From Shewanella glacialimarina (GTDB lineage: Bacteria > Pseudomonadota > Gammaproteobacteria > Enterobacterales > Shewanellaceae): a stretch of 64,000 nucleotides of DNA. The translations under genes and the position numbers were made by a program. The stretch lies in NCBI RefSeq assembly GCF_020511155.1, contig NZ_CP041216.1, forward strand, positions 744,001-808,000, written 5' to 3'. The notes beneath the pieces are model-generated. The model searched no databases, was not told the DNA's origin, and was given only the letters and a program-made list of their open reading frames with translations. Below, in pieces: positions 17,920 through 28,249 of the stretch. Each line of letters opens with the position of its first letter. Position 1 is the first letter of the stretch.

Positions 17920-19203
17920 ATGAGTTCAGCATCCACAGCAGTATTACAACCCTTTGATATCGTCATTGTTGGCGGCGCCATGGCGGGTGCCTCATTAGCC
18001 TTAGGCTTAGCTAAGCTAAATCAAGGCCGAACACAGACGTTATCTATTGCCCTTATTGAAGCACATCAAGCCGACGACAGTCACCCAGGGTTTGATGCCC
18101 GCTCAATAGCCATTGCCCACGGCTCTATTTTTGAACTTGAACGTTTAGGTATCTGGCCCAAACTGAGCCATTTAGGTACCGCCATTGCCGACATTCATAT
18201 CTCTGATCGTGGTCATTTTGGTATGACTGAACTCAATGCCAAACCATTAGGTTTACCGGCATTAGGTCAGGTGGTTGAACTAGCCCAAGTGGGTAAAGTG
18301 TTATTTGAACAACTGCAACAAGCCAATATCAGTTTGTTTTGTCCGGCTAAACTCAGCCAGTTAACCACCGACACCGACGGCCATTATTTAACTCTGGACG
18401 ATGGCAGCAGGCTAAGTGCTAAATTGCTGGTGGCCGCAGACGGTGCCAACTCAGTGGTTCGTCAGCAACTTAATCAAGGTGCTGACAGTATCGACTTTAA
18501 CCAAAGTGCCATAGTCGCCAATATTCAAACCGACCAACCGCATCAAAACTGTGCCTATGAACGCTTTACCGAAACAGGCCCGCTAGCTCTGCTGCCTATG
18601 GGCAATGTAAAGGGGATGCAAGCCAAAAATAGTGCTAGATTATCGCTTGTGTGGGCCGTATCGCCAGCGCAAGCACAGCAATTAGCACACACAGATGAAG
18701 CCGATTTTTTACAGCAATTGCAGCAAGCTTTTGGTCATAGAGTAGGGCGTTTTACTCAAGTGGGTAAACGAGTGACCTATCCGTTAACATTAACCACTAT
18801 GGCGCGACCGATATTTCATCGCTGCGTGTTTATTGGTAATGCGGCGCAAACACTGCACCCAATTGCAGGGCAAGGGTTTAACTTAGGCTTACGTGACGTG
18901 GTGGGTTTGATCAAAGTGATTGAGTCTGAGCTTAATCGTCAACCTACCACTGATAAAAATTTAGATGCCGAGACTAAAACGGATGCAGCAATTGATGTTG
19001 GTACAAGCGCTATTTTGCATCAATATTTAGCCTCTCGCCAAAGTGATCGTGACAGCACGCTACGTAACATTGAGTTTTTAGTACGTGGTTTTTCTAATCA
19101 ACACTGGCCACTTGTGGCAGGACGTTCAATAGGATTACGATTGCTGTCTTGGCTGCCGCCGTTAAAACGTCCCGTTGCCCAAATTGCGATGGGCTGGCGT
19201 TAG
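17920..19203 (+). CDS. ubiH: 2-octaprenyl-6-methoxyphenyl hydroxylase (ubiquinone biosynthesis)
   Basis: 427 residues. FAD-dependent monooxygenase: dinucleotide-binding motif IVIVGGAMAGASLALGLA near the N-terminus, DG motif LLVAADGANSVVRQ, and GNAAQTLHPIAGQGFNLGLRD near residue 310. The NAAQTLHPIAGQGFN version is characteristic of UbiH. An insert after the third motif (RQPTTDKNLDAETKTDAAID) is longer than in E. coli. Member of the peripheral ubiquinone complex. Likely operon with ubiI, whose start lies 68 bases downstream. Confidence 0.92.
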   Translation: MSSASTAVLQPFDIVIVGGAMAGASLALGLAKLNQGRTQTLSIALIEAHQADDSHPGFDARSIAIAHGSIFELERLGIWPKLSHLGTAIADIHISDRGHFGMTELNAKPLGLPALGQVVELAQVGKVLFEQLQQANISLFCPAKLSQLTTDTDGHYLTLDDGSRLSAKLLVAADGANSVVRQQLNQGADSIDFNQSAIVANIQTDQPHQNCAYERFTETGPLALLPMGNVKGMQAKNSARLSLVWAVSPAQAQQLAHTDEADFLQQLQQAFGHRVGRFTQVGKRVTYPLTLTTMARPIFHRCVFIGNAAQTLHPIAGQGFNLGLRDVVGLIKVIESELNRQPTTDKNLDAETKTDAAIDVGTSAILHQYLASRQSDRDSTLRNIEFLVRGFSNQHWPLVAGRSIGLRLLSWLPPLKRPVAQIAMGWR

Positions 19204-19271
19204 CGGCTTAGTGCTGATGATTATAGATTAAACGACTTAAATTTTGACTGACGCTTTAAAAGGACACTGCT

Positions 19272-20495
19272 ATGTACACCACCCAAACTTTTGATGTCGC
19301 CATAGTGGGCGGCGGTATGGTCGGCCTAGCTACCGCAATTGGTTTAGCTGAAGCCAATTTAAATGTGGTGGTTATTGATGCTGGCAGTACACAAGCTCCC
19401 AGTGGTGAACCTAAGCTACGAGTCAGTGCGATTAATAAAGCCAGTCAACAATTGTTAACCAATTTAGGCGCATGGCAATACCTTGACCATAGCCGAGTCA
19501 GCCCTTATCAAAAAATGCAGGTGTGGGACAAAGACGGCATGGGCAAAATTGAATTCGACGCCCACTCAATCAGCGAAAATCATCTCGGCGCGATAATTGA
19601 AAACGATGCCATAAGCTTTGCCCTAGCCAAACGCGTCAGTGAACTCAGCAACATTACCTATATTGAACAACAAAAACTGCAACGCATTGCCTTTGGCGAA
19701 CGTGAAGCCTGGTTAACCCTTGAAAACGGCGACAATATCTCAGCAGCACTGGTGATTGGTGCAGACGGCGCCAATTCCTGGGTGCGTCAGCAATGCCAAA
19801 TACCGCTAACATTCTGGGACTACGGCCACCATGCTATTGTCGCCACCGTTCGCACCGAACTTAGTCACGATGCAACCGCTAGACAAGCTTTTTTACCCGA
19901 CGGCCCATTAGCTATGTTGCCGTTATATGATGACAATTTATGCTCAATTGTGTGGTCTACATCACCGCAACACGCAGAGCAGTTACTCGCAGCTGATGAT
20001 AAAACCTTTGGCAAAGCCCTTACCGCCGCATTAGACAGTCGTTTAGGCGTGTGTGAAGTGGTAAGCGAGCGCCATGCGTTTCCGTTAAGAATGCGCTATG
20101 CCCGTCATTTTGCCCGCCATCGTTTAGTATTAGCCGGAGATGCCGCCCACACGATTCATCCATTGGCGGGACAAGGGGTTAACCTAGGCTTTTTAGATGC
20201 TGCCAGTATTATTCAAACTGTGGCTGAACTGCATGAACAAGGTAAAGATATTGGTGATTATCGCCATTTACGTGCATTAGAACGCTGGCGCAAAGCGGAC
20301 GCTATGGAGATGATAGCCACTATGGAAGGCTTTAAAAGACTCTTTGCTGGACGCAATCCGCTTAAAAAAGTCATTCGCGACATCGGATTATCGCTGGTGG
20401 ATAATGTTGCTGGGCTAAAAACAGTGTTCATCAGACAAGCCATGGGTAACAAGATGACATTACCTAAACTGTGTCGTGAATCGATTTCTTCCTGA
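19272..20495 (+). CDS. ubiI: 2-octaprenylphenol hydroxylase UbiI (VisC)
   Basis: 407 residues. FAD-monooxygenase of the UbiH/COQ6 family: FDVAIVGGGMVGLATAIGLA, LVIGADGANSWVRQQ, and GDAAHTIHPLAGQGVNLGFLDA. It adds the C5 hydroxyl in ubiquinone synthesis. AGGA lies 8 bases before the ATG. It follows ubiH and precedes the glycine cleavage genes, an order shared with other gammaproteobacteria. Confidence 0.92.
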   Translation: MYTTQTFDVAIVGGGMVGLATAIGLAEANLNVVVIDAGSTQAPSGEPKLRVSAINKASQQLLTNLGAWQYLDHSRVSPYQKMQVWDKDGMGKIEFDAHSISENHLGAIIENDAISFALAKRVSELSNITYIEQQKLQRIAFGEREAWLTLENGDNISAALVIGADGANSWVRQQCQIPLTFWDYGHHAIVATVRTELSHDATARQAFLPDGPLAMLPLYDDNLCSIVWSTSPQHAEQLLAADDKTFGKALTAALDSRLGVCEVVSERHAFPLRMRYARHFARHRLVLAGDAAHTIHPLAGQGVNLGFLDAASIIQTVAELHEQGKDIGDYRHLRALERWRKADAMEMIATMEGFKRLFAGRNPLKKVIRDIGLSLVDNVAGLKTVFIRQAMGNKMTLPKLCRESISS

Positions 20496-20578
20496 TAATC
20501 CTTAAAATCGCTTATATATCAGGCCATCCAGCGCGATTGATGTTTTTAATCTAAACCAACTGTAAATTTATTACAGCT

Positions 20579-20603
20579 TTCGCATTAGCCAAACTAATGC
20601 GAA
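20579..20603 (+). terminator. Hairpin after ubiI
   Basis: TTCGCATTAG pairs exactly with CTAATGCGAA around a 5-base loop. No T-run follows, so termination is uncertain; it lies in the 231-base gap before gcvT. Confidence 0.4.
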
Positions 20604-20726
20604 GTAAGTCGGATTAGAAAATTTTCTGGTATACAATTTCACTCTGCCGAGTATAATTTTGTCCAAATTTTAGCAAATACCTAGGTCGTGTTTCTAACAT
20701 GGCACTACCCACAATAAGGGATAATA

Positions 20727-21821
20727 ATGGCTAGCAAAACGGTACTCTTCAATAAGCATTTAGCATCAAAAGCCAAGATGGTCGATTTTTATGGCTGGGA
20801 AATGCCAATTAACTATGGTTCACAAATAGAAGAGCATCACGCTGTTCGTCAAGATGCGGGCATGTTCGACGTGTCACACATGACAGTTGTAGATGTAACA
20901 GGCACAGACGCTTGTGCATTTTTACGAAAACTATTAGCTAACGATGTTGCTAAACTTCAAGTCGCGGGCAAAGCCTTATACGGCGGTATGCTAGACGAAA
21001 ACGCCGGTATCATTGATGATTTAATCACTTACTACCTGACCGATACCCATTACCGCGTGGTGGTTAACTCAGCCACACGTGTCAAAGATTTAGCCTGGAT
21101 CAACAAGCAAGCCGCCGCATTTGATGTGACCATTACCGAGCGCCCAGAGCTAGCAATGATCGCTGTTCAAGGTCCTAACGCTAAAGCGAAAGCCGCTAAA
21201 GTATTCAATGCTGAGCAAAATGCCGCAGTTGAAGGCATGAAGCCATTCTTTGGCGTGCAGTCTGGCAGCTTATTCATTGCTACCACAGGTTATACCGGTG
21301 AAACAGGTTACGAGATTATTGTGCCTGAAGACGAAGCTGAAGCCCTATGGCAAGCCTTGTTAGACGTTGAAGTGCGTCCATGTGGTTTAGGCGCACGTGA
21401 CACTTTGCGTTTAGAAGCCGGCATGAACCTATACGGTTTAGACATGGACGAAAGCATTAATCCATTAGCCGCTAACATGGGCTGGACTATCGCGTGGGAA
21501 CCAACTGACCGTGACTTTATTGGCCGCGCCGCATTAACGGCATTAAAAGCCGCTGGTACTGACAAATTAGTCGGACTGGTTATGGAAGAAAAAGGCGTTT
21601 TACGCCATGATATGGCAGTGTTTTTTACCGACGAAAACGGTGTAGAGCATCAAGGTGCGATCACCAGCGGGACTTTCTCGCCAACTTTAGGCTATTCTAT
21701 TGCCATGGCACGTGTACCTAATGGTATTGGTGCTACAGCTGAAGTTGAAATGCGTAAAAAACGCGTTGCGGTAAAAGTAATAGCACCAAACTTTGTACGT
21801 AATGGTAAACAAGCATTCTAA
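20727..21821 (+). CDS. gcvT: Glycine cleavage system T protein (aminomethyltransferase)
   Basis: 364 residues, the normal size. Recognised by [46 protein letters not shown] and [16 protein letters not shown]. Transfers the aminomethyl carbon from lipoylated GcvH to tetrahydrofolate with release of ammonia. First gene of the gcvTH unit, with AAGGGAT before the ATG. No glycine riboswitch could be recognised upstream. Confidence 0.96.
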   Translation: MASKTVLFNKHLASKAKMVDFYGWEMPINYGSQIEEHHAVRQDAGMFDVSHMTVVDVTGTDACAFLRKLLANDVAKLQVAGKALYGGMLDENAGIIDDLITYYLTDTHYRVVVNSATRVKDLAWINKQAAAFDVTITERPELAMIAVQGPNAKAKAAKVFNAEQNAAVEGMKPFFGVQSGSLFIATTGYTGETGYEIIVPEDEAEALWQALLDVEVRPCGLGARDTLRLEAGMNLYGLDMDESINPLAANMGWTIAWEPTDRDFIGRAALTALKAAGTDKLVGLVMEEKGVLRHDMAVFFTDENGVEHQGAITSGTFSPTLGYSIAMARVPNGIGATAEVEMRKKRVAVKVIAPNFVRNGKQAF

Positions 21822-21889
21822 GTGTATAGTTTTGTACCAAGAAAAAATTATTGATTAAGCACTAAAATATCAGATAAAGGATAACGACA

Positions 21890-22279
21890 ATGAGCAACAT
21901 TCCAGCAGATTTGAAATACGCCTCTTCACACGAGTGGATCCGTCTTGAAACCGATGGTAACTACACAGTAGGTATTACTGAACATGCTCAAGAGCTTTTA
22001 GGTGACATGGTATTCGTTGAATTACCAGAAGTGGGCGACACAGTTACTGCAGGTGAAGATTGTGCAGTAGCAGAATCTGTTAAAGCCGCATCAGATATCT
22101 ATGCACCTATTTCAGGTGAAGTGATTGCTGTGAATGAATCATTAGAAGATTCACCAGAAAACGTTAACAGCGATGCATACGGCGAAGGTTGGTTTTTCCG
22201 CGTAATGCCATCTGATGCGTCAGAAGTTGACGGTTTATTAGATGCTGACGGCTATCAAGAGGTTATCGACGAAGAGTAA
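21890..22279 (+). CDS. gcvH: Glycine cleavage system H protein
   Basis: 129 residues. The lipoyl-attachment lysine is K65 in [16 protein letters not shown], with the flanking [15 protein letters not shown] and [13 protein letters not shown] typical of GcvH. Carries the aminomethyl group between GcvP and GcvT. AAAGGAT precedes the ATG. A terminator lies 16 bases after the stop. Confidence 0.97.
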   Translation: MSNIPADLKYASSHEWIRLETDGNYTVGITEHAQELLGDMVFVELPEVGDTVTAGEDCAVAESVKAASDIYAPISGEVIAVNESLEDSPENVNSDAYGEGWFFRVMPSDASEVDGLLDADGYQEVIDEE

Positions 22280-22295
22280 ATCTTGTCGACACTGA

Positions 22296-22323
22296 GAAGC
22301 TCCCTCGGGAGCTTCTTTGTTTT
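22296..22323 (+). terminator. Terminator between gcvH and gcvP
   Basis: GAAGCTCCC pairs with GGGAGCTTC in a tight hairpin followed by TTTGTTTT. It implies that gcvP needs its own promoter or partial readthrough. Confidence 0.85.
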
Positions 22324-22479
22324 GTGTTACTTAATAGGCCTGGTAAATAATATCAGCAAAATGAGCCTTTTTTGATGATAACGGCGTATTAGACTGTTGT
22401 TACACATACCACTATTTTACACATACCCAGTTACTGTGCCCTACAGCTCACAACTGGCATTTTTGGAACAAGGTTAACC

Positions 22480-25368
22480 ATGACCAAGCAAACTCTTACA
22501 CAATTAGAACAGCACGAATTATTTCTAACTCGTCACATTGGTCCTAGTGCAGCTCAACAACAAGAAATGTTGAACTTTGTGGGCGCGGAGTCTTTAGAAG
22601 ACTTAACCGCACAAACTGTGCCGGGAAAAATTCGTTTACCCCAAGATCTCACCATAGGTGATTCTTGTGGCGAAGCTGAAGGTATTAGCTACATCCGTGA
22701 CATTGCCGATCAAAATAAAGTATTCAAAAGCTATATCGGTATGGGTTACTACGGCGTACAAGTGCCTAATGTTATTTTGCGTAACGTGTTTGAAAATCCA
22801 GGTTGGTACACAGCTTACACCCCTTACCAGCCAGAAATCGCCCAGGGTCGTTTAGAAGCTATTCTTAACTTCCAACAAGTGTCGATGGACTTAACCGGTC
22901 TTGATTTAGCCTCCGCATCATTATTAGATGAAGCCACCGCAGCGGCAGAGGCTATGGCATTAGCCAAGCGTGTGTCTAAAGCGAAAAAAGCTAACATATT
23001 CTTCGTTGCCGATGACGTATTCCCACAAACATTAGACGTAGTCAAAACCCGTGCTGAATGTTTTGGTTTTGAAGTGGTAGTTGGCCCAGCATCAGAGGCC
23101 GTTAATTACGAGCTATTTGGCGCCTTATTCCAATACACCAACCGTCATGGTCAAATTAGCGATTATTCTGAGTTATTTGCCACATTACGTGACAATAAAG
23201 TTATCGTTACCGTCGCGACTGACATCATGTCATTAGTGTTATTAAAGTCACCAGGTTCAATGGGTGCAGACGTCGTATTTGGTAGTGCACAACGTTTTGG
23301 CGTACCAATGGGATACGGCGGACCACACGCAGCCTTCTTCGTTGCCCGTGACGAGCACAAACGCTCAATGCCAGGTCGTATCATTGGTGTATCTAAAGAC
23401 GCCCGTGGTAACCAGGCACTGCGCATGGCAATGCAAACGCGCGAGCAACATATTCGCCGTGAAAAAGCCAACTCAAACATTTGTACTGCGCAAATCTTGC
23501 TAGCCAACATGGCATCGTTTTATGCAGTATTCCATGGCCCACAAGGCTTAAAAACTATTGCGTCACGCATTCACCGTTTTGCTGACATTCTAGCCGCAGG
23601 CTTACAAGCTAAAGGTTTAAGCCTAGTCAATAACACCTGGTTTGACACCATCAGTGTTAAAGGCGCCGATGTTGCTGCCATTAATGCCCGTGCTATAGCA
23701 GCAGAAATCAACCTACGTATCGACGCTGATGGCGTGTTTGGTGTCAGCTTCGATGAAACCACCATACGTAAAGACGTTGCAGCACTGTTTGATGTGATTT
23801 TAGGCGCAGGCCATGGCTTAGATGTTGCGGCATTAGATGCGCAAATCGTCGCAAATGGTAGCCAATCAATTCCTGACGCATTAGTGCGTCAAGACGCTAT
23901 TTTGACCCACCCAACGTTTAATCGCTACCAAAGCGAAACCGATATGATGCGTTATATCAAGCGTTTGGAAAACAAAGACTTAGCTCTAAATCACTCAATG
24001 ATCTCGTTAGGTTCATGCACCATGAAGCTAAACGCGGCAGTAGAAATGCTACCGGTAAGCTGGCCAGAATTTGCTAACATGCACCCATTCTGCCCACTAG
24101 ACCAAGCAAAGGGTTACACTAAGTTAATCAACGAATTATCTGAGTATTTAGTTAAAATCACCGGCTACGATGAAGTGTGTATTCAACCAAACTCAGGTGC
24201 ACAGGGCGAATACGCTGGTCTGTTAGCGATTAAGAAATACCACGAATCTCGCGGCGACGCGCATCGTAACATTTGCTTAATTCCACAATCTGCTCACGGT
24301 ACTAACCCAGCATCGGCGCAATTGGCTGGTATGCAAGTGGTGGTGACTGCTTGTGACAAACAAGGCAACATCGACTTAGAAGATTTACGTGCTAAAGCAT
24401 CTGAGTTAGCAGGCAGCTTATCGTGCATCATGATCACTTACCCATCTACCCACGGTGTGTATGAAGAAGCCATCCGCGAAGTCTGTGACATAGTGCACGA
24501 GTTTGGTGGTCAGGTTTACTTAGATGGCGCTAACATGAACGCCCAGGTTGGTTTAACATCTCCAGGCTTTATCGGTGCTGACGTATCCCATTTAAACCTA
24601 CACAAAACCTTTGCTATCCCGCACGGCGGCGGTGGTCCAGGTATGGGCCCAATTGGTGTTAAAGCCCATCTTGCGCCATTTGTAGCGGGTCACGTAGTCG
24701 TTAAGCCAGGTCGTGTAAGCGACCATAACGGTGCAGTATCAGCAGCGCCATACGGCAGTGCTAGCATTTTACCTATCAGCTGGATGTACATTAAGCTGTT
24801 AGGCACTAAGGGTATTAAGCAATCAACCCAAACAGCATTATTGAACGCTAACTACATCATGAAAAAGCTACTACCACATTACCCAGTATTATTTACTGGC
24901 CGTAATGACCGCGTAGCGCACGAATGTATTATTGATTTACGTCCGCTAAAAGAAACCTCAGGCGTAACTGAAATGGACATCGCTAAGCGACTAAATGACT
25001 ACGGCTTCCACGCGCCAACTATGAGCTTCCCAGTAGCGGGAACCTTAATGATTGAGCCAACGGAATCTGAATCTAAAGTTGAATTAGATCGTTTCATCGA
25101 AGCTATGATCTCTATTCGTGGCGAGATTGCCAAGGTAGAAGCAGGCGAGTGGCCAGCAGACAACAACCCATTACATAACGCACCGCACACACTAGCTGAC
25201 ATTATGGACAGCGAGTTTGACTCACGTCCATACAGCCGTGAAGTAGCCGTGTTCCCAACAGCATCAGCTAAAGCCAACAAGTTCTGGCCAACGGTAAACC
25301 GTATTGATGATGTTTATGGTGATAGAAACTTGATGTGTTCTTGCGCACCAATGGAAGATTATCAGTAA
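22480..25368 (+). CDS. gcvP: Glycine dehydrogenase (decarboxylating), P protein
   Basis: 962 residues, the full homodimeric form with both halves fused. Features: [17 protein letters not shown] at the N-terminus, [20 protein letters not shown], and the PLP lysine near residue 709 in [18 protein letters not shown]. Decarboxylates glycine and loads the aminomethyl group on GcvH. AAGGTTAACC precedes the ATG. It lies 200 bases after gcvH beyond a terminator. The accessory island begins downstream of its terminator. Confidence 0.97.
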   Translation: MTKQTLTQLEQHELFLTRHIGPSAAQQQEMLNFVGAESLEDLTAQTVPGKIRLPQDLTIGDSCGEAEGISYIRDIADQNKVFKSYIGMGYYGVQVPNVILRNVFENPGWYTAYTPYQPEIAQGRLEAILNFQQVSMDLTGLDLASASLLDEATAAAEAMALAKRVSKAKKANIFFVADDVFPQTLDVVKTRAECFGFEVVVGPASEAVNYELFGALFQYTNRHGQISDYSELFATLRDNKVIVTVATDIMSLVLLKSPGSMGADVVFGSAQRFGVPMGYGGPHAAFFVARDEHKRSMPGRIIGVSKDARGNQALRMAMQTREQHIRREKANSNICTAQILLANMASFYAVFHGPQGLKTIASRIHRFADILAAGLQAKGLSLVNNTWFDTISVKGADVAAINARAIAAEINLRIDADGVFGVSFDETTIRKDVAALFDVILGAGHGLDVAALDAQIVANGSQSIPDALVRQDAILTHPTFNRYQSETDMMRYIKRLENKDLALNHSMISLGSCTMKLNAAVEMLPVSWPEFANMHPFCPLDQAKGYTKLINELSEYLVKITGYDEVCIQPNSGAQGEYAGLLAIKKYHESRGDAHRNICLIPQSAHGTNPASAQLAGMQVVVTACDKQGNIDLEDLRAKASELAGSLSCIMITYPSTHGVYEEAIREVCDIVHEFGGQVYLDGANMNAQVGLTSPGFIGADVSHLNLHKTFAIPHGGGGPGMGPIGVKAHLAPFVAGHVVVKPGRVSDHNGAVSAAPYGSASILPISWMYIKLLGTKGIKQSTQTALLNANYIMKKLLPHYPVLFTGRNDRVAHECIIDLRPLKETSGVTEMDIAKRLNDYGFHAPTMSFPVAGTLMIEPTESESKVELDRFIEAMISIRGEIAKVEAGEWPADNNPLHNAPHTLADIMDSEFDSRPYSREVAVFPTASAKANKFWPTVNRIDDVYGDRNLMCSCAPMEDYQ

Positions 25369-25424
25369 ATGATAATGGCTACTTGGCCTCGATAATACGG
25401 CTTCAGTTTAAGGTTTTTACTGCT

Positions 25425-25544
25425 CATTGACACCAGTCAACTCCGCGGCGAAAACCTCAAACTTCATTGTCTTATCATCGCCAGCGACGCAATTATGGTC
25501 GTAGTAGGCCAAACGTCATTCCGGTAATGCTTCTGAGCCGGAAC
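25425..25544. repeat. Dispersed intergenic repeats, first copy of parts A and B
   Basis: Part A (25425-25511) begins CATTGACACCAGTCAACT and contains GACGCAATTATGGT. Part B (25513-25544) is ACGTCATTCCGGTAATGC then GAGCCGGAA. Both recur in the same intergenic region at 25638-25775. B is a short imperfect palindrome (TTCCGG / CCGGAA) of the kind scattered in intergenic DNA. Confidence 0.75.
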
Positions 25545-25554
25545 CTAAAGCATT

Positions 25555-25582
25555 AAAAAAGCGACCTTCGGGTCGCTTTTTT
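25555..25582 (+). terminator. Terminator of gcvP (terminator copy L)
   Basis: A-run, GCGACC-TTCG-GGTCGC, T-run. The 18 bases from AAAGCATT to GCGA (25547-25564) recur near 30819, on the far side of the accessory island. Confidence 0.9.
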
Positions 25583-25637
25583 GTTTGTGTCACACCAGAA
25601 AAGTTCTAAACACACCTCATGGCGGTAATGTTTATTT

Positions 25638-25775
25638 ACGTCATTCCGGTAATGCTTTTGAGCCGGAATCCAGCTTTATTCATTTACATTGACACCAGTC
25701 AACTTGACGGTAAAAACCAGCGGCTTTTTTGTCTTGTTTGCGGCAGTTACGCAATTATGGTGGCAGTGGGCTTCG
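25638..25775. repeat. Dispersed intergenic repeats, second copy (order B then A)
   Basis: Part B (25638-25672) and part A (25687-25775) of the repeats listed at 25425, now in reversed order. Part A again starts CATTGACACCAGTCAACT and contains ACGCAATTATGGT. Copies differ by substitutions and small indels. Confidence 0.72.
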
Positions 25776-25799
25776 TTCAATGATCCGAATAAAAGCAAT

Positions 25800-25829
25800 A
25801 AAAAAGCGAATAGTGCGGTTCGCTTTTTT
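25800..25829 (+). terminator. Terminator copy M before the island genes
   Basis: AAAAAAGCGAA pairs with TTCGCTTTTTT around an 8-base loop. Preceded by TAAAAGCAAT, close to the TAAAAGCATT that precedes the copy at 30827. Confidence 0.85.
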
Positions 25830-25956
25830 ATTGGATGAAATAAAGGTAGATGCAAAATGCTTTAATCTAACCTGCTAATATAAATAAGTTATTTAAATTT
25901 ATATTGAACTTTGTTAATGTGATGCCGTTTTTTTAGATAATAATTCAAGGGTTAGG

Positions 25957-26880
25957 ATGGAATCTACATTTAAAAGTTCAGAACATGATCATCAAGGGAT
26001 CTCTGAAGCACTCGATATTGAAAATAATACAGCTACTGTCATTTCAGATGGCAGCTTACATCCTAAATCTGAATTATCGAATTTAGAATTGATGGAGTTA
26101 TGGAGGCGTAATCTACACCACCTACTTCAACAATTGGGTTTAAAATCTAGTGATGACATGCTGGTTAGCGAACTTAAAGATATCAATTCCGAGATAATCG
26201 AAAAGCTACATTATCTTAAGAAAACAGATGAACAGCTCAAGCTTGACAGCGATTTTACTTTATCGAACTTGGGATTTGAAAAATATAAGTCCGCTCATTT
26301 ATTAGTTGTAAATTTTTTTACAGAACTTTATAAACAAAAAAAAGCTGAAGAAGAGAGGGCTTCGGCAAAATTTTATTTCTTCTCTCGTGCTAAGCATGTC
26401 TCGCAACAAAAAAAAACGATCCCTTGGTTCTATGCGCTTTCCCACTCGATATTACTAATTGTTAGCTGTTTAATATTAGCTGTTGTAGCGTTAAGTTTAT
26501 TTATATTAACTCAACAAAATTTAATCGTAATGTTTTTAGTTTTGGTTTCTGTTATTCATATTTTTTGTATCGCTATAAAAAAAATAAAAAAATATAAGAT
26601 ATCGGCTAGAACTCCATTGAGATTCTTGGTTAGTTTTCTCAGTATTTGCTCCCAAAATGTTGTTTTATACGCAATGTTTTTTATAGTGGTCCCTTCTGTA
26701 GTTATATTTGACGTTAAGCCTCATTGGCGCGATGATTTTATAATCATAGGATTGGCAATTTTTTCATTTGTCATTTGGGAGCACTCTCGTGAGACGAGTA
26801 AACCTAAAGTTGGTTCTGATAACAAAAAAGTAGTGCTGAATGATGCTGCAAATTGTGCAGATGCAAAGGTGAAAAAATAA
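25957..26880 (+). CDS. Island membrane protein, family unknown
   Basis: 307 residues, not recognised. The first 140 residues are soluble and acidic with helical stretches (ELMELWRRNLHHLLQQLGLK, EIIEKLHYLKKTDEQLK). Four hydrophobic segments follow, at about 158-180, 185-202, 223-245 and 253-270, so it is a polytopic inner-membrane protein with a cytosolic N-terminal domain. The short C-terminus is polar. AAGGGTTAGG precedes the ATG. Its stop overlaps the ATG of the secreted protein gene that follows (TAATG), so the two are translationally coupled. Base composition is clearly more AT-rich than the gcv genes, suggesting transfer. Confidence 0.65.
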   Translation: MESTFKSSEHDHQGISEALDIENNTATVISDGSLHPKSELSNLELMELWRRNLHHLLQQLGLKSSDDMLVSELKDINSEIIEKLHYLKKTDEQLKLDSDFTLSNLGFEKYKSAHLLVVNFFTELYKQKKAEEERASAKFYFFSRAKHVSQQKKTIPWFYALSHSILLIVSCLILAVVALSLFILTQQNLIVMFLVLVSVIHIFCIAIKKIKKYKISARTPLRFLVSFLSICSQNVVLYAMFFIVVPSVVIFDVKPHWRDDFIIIGLAIFSFVIWEHSRETSKPKVGSDNKKVVLNDAANCADAKVKK

Positions 26881-27365
26881 TGCACCGAATAATAATTTTA
26901 CTATCACTTTTACTTTTTTGCCGTTCAGTTTCGGCATTAGATATCGATATAACTGAAGCATGTAAAGAAAACAAAGAGCAACAAAATGCTATGTTTGGCA
27001 AAATGTCGACATCTTACTCTGAAGCTTTTTTGTCAGGTCAATGTATTGGTTTTGAAAAAATCAACGTTCGCTATAGTCGCTACGAGATAATCTACCTTGA
27101 TAGCTTTGAAGATTTACCTAATGCTTGCTCTGAGTTTGTGGAAAAAAAAGAAGCTTTAGTTCCCTTTTTGAGTACCTCATTATCTGAAGCCACACTAGCA
27201 GGAATGTGTGTTGGGGCCATCTATAAAGTCTCGACAATATGCAATAAGGCCCATGGAATCAGGTATCTAGATATTGCTAAAGGGATTATTGGCCTCAGTG
27301 CTGAGGATGCGGTAAATCGTATTGGTTACCATTTTGGTTGTAACGAGTATCAATATGGCCAGTAA
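26880..27365 (+). CDS. Island secreted cysteine-containing protein, possibly Rap1a-like
   Basis: 161 residues from ATG 26880, which overlaps the previous stop. A clear signal peptide (MHRIIILLSLLLFCRSVSA) makes it periplasmic. The mature part has two similar halves, SYSEAFLSGQCIGF and SLSEATLAGMCVGA, each followed by a later Cys, suggesting an internal duplication and disulfides. The S-G-x-C-x-G pattern resembles Rap1a/Tai-type immunity proteins, but only weakly. Its stop overlaps the start of the next gene. With its partners it forms a membrane, periplasm and cytosol trio. Confidence 0.6.
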   Translation: MHRIIILLSLLLFCRSVSALDIDITEACKENKEQQNAMFGKMSTSYSEAFLSGQCIGFEKINVRYSRYEIIYLDSFEDLPNACSEFVEKKEALVPFLSTSLSEATLAGMCVGAIYKVSTICNKAHGIRYLDIAKGIIGLSAEDAVNRIGYHFGCNEYQYGQ

Positions 27366-28029
27366 AGGTAACAGTATCGCAGCGGTAGCATCACGTGCGC
27401 TTGGAGTTGAACGAAAACTTCTTCCTGAGCGTTTGCGTGATCGCCTTAATTATTATGTTAAAAATGAAAGTCTTAAAAATAGGCTATTAAGTGAGCCAGA
27501 TGTTAACTCTGAGGCTAATAAATATACCCCACGTCCAATTCGTACTGGGAGTTGTAAATTTGTTAGAAATCTAGTCGTACTAGATACTTTGTTTAATGAT
27601 TATGGAATTGTGACCAAGTGTCTCAATGATGATGTACCTAGTAAAGAAGCACTAGGGCAATTTTTTGCTGAGTGGCGGGCTAAGAAAATGCTCTATCAAG
27701 CATTAGAGTCAAACTTACCTGAGTTAGAGGCGTTTTTTGCCAGAGAGAATATCGACTGGGAAGCGGATGAAGTACCTTATCCATTTAGTGATGGTGATTA
27801 CAGCTCGGTAGATTTAATTGTTAAAGTGATTATGGCTGACAATAATCCCTCTCCATATGATTGTGCAATTAAAGCGGTATTAACAAATCAGTTTGAACAA
27901 CTAGGCCAGATTTTAGAACAGTCATCAGAGCATTTTGTTAGTGTTGAAGGGCAATGGTTAGTGCAACTTTATCAAGCTAAATGCAAAGAGTATGAGGATT
28001 TTTACGAATTACTAAATAAATATAATTAA
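27355..28029 (+). CDS. Island cytosolic protein, family unknown
   Basis: 224 residues from ATG 27355, which overlaps the preceding stop by 11 bases. No signal peptide or membrane segment. The N-terminus is basic (GVERKLLPERLRDRLNYYV) and the rest acidic and helical (EFLE-like segments such as EALGQFFAEWRAKKMLYQAL). I recognise no domain. It is the last gene of the overlapping trio that starts at 25957. Confidence 0.6.
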   Translation: MASKGNSIAAVASRALGVERKLLPERLRDRLNYYVKNESLKNRLLSEPDVNSEANKYTPRPIRTGSCKFVRNLVVLDTLFNDYGIVTKCLNDDVPSKEALGQFFAEWRAKKMLYQALESNLPELEAFFARENIDWEADEVPYPFSDGDYSSVDLIVKVIMADNNPSPYDCAIKAVLTNQFEQLGQILEQSSEHFVSVEGQWLVQLYQAKCKEYEDFYELLNKYN

Positions 28030-28117
28030 ATTCAATTTAGGTCTTTTTTGTGAAACTCACAGTTTGATACTTGTTTCTGAAGTCAGCACAGAGCGTGCTG
28101 GTTAACAGGAGAAGATT

Positions 28118-28249
28118 ATGTATCAACTAATTTTGTTTTATCTGCTTAATACAAAAAATTTAAGTCCCACTGATAAGACCTTAAAGCACCAATTAACGTC
28201 TAAGTTCAACTCAGCTACTAAACCAGCGAGAGGAACGAATGATGCTTAA
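28118..28249 (+). CDS. 43-aa small ORF with a strong ribosome binding site
   Basis: ATG at 28118 has AGGAGAAG four bases upstream, and the frame runs 43 codons. The product starts hydrophobic (MYQLILFYLLN) and ends polar (KPARGTNDA). The stop overlaps the ATG of the next gene by 11 bases, the usual sign of a coupled reading unit. It may be a real small protein or a leader ORF that couples translation of the RelE-like gene. A hairpin CAGCAC / GTGCTG sits just before the ribosome binding site. Confidence 0.5.
   Translation: MYQLILFYLLNTKNLSPTDKTLKHQLTSKFNSATKPARGTNDA

Noticed and set aside
20496-20726. Glycine riboswitch before gcvT
   Set aside because: I looked for the conserved aptamer blocks and did not find them; only a 10-bp hairpin is present.
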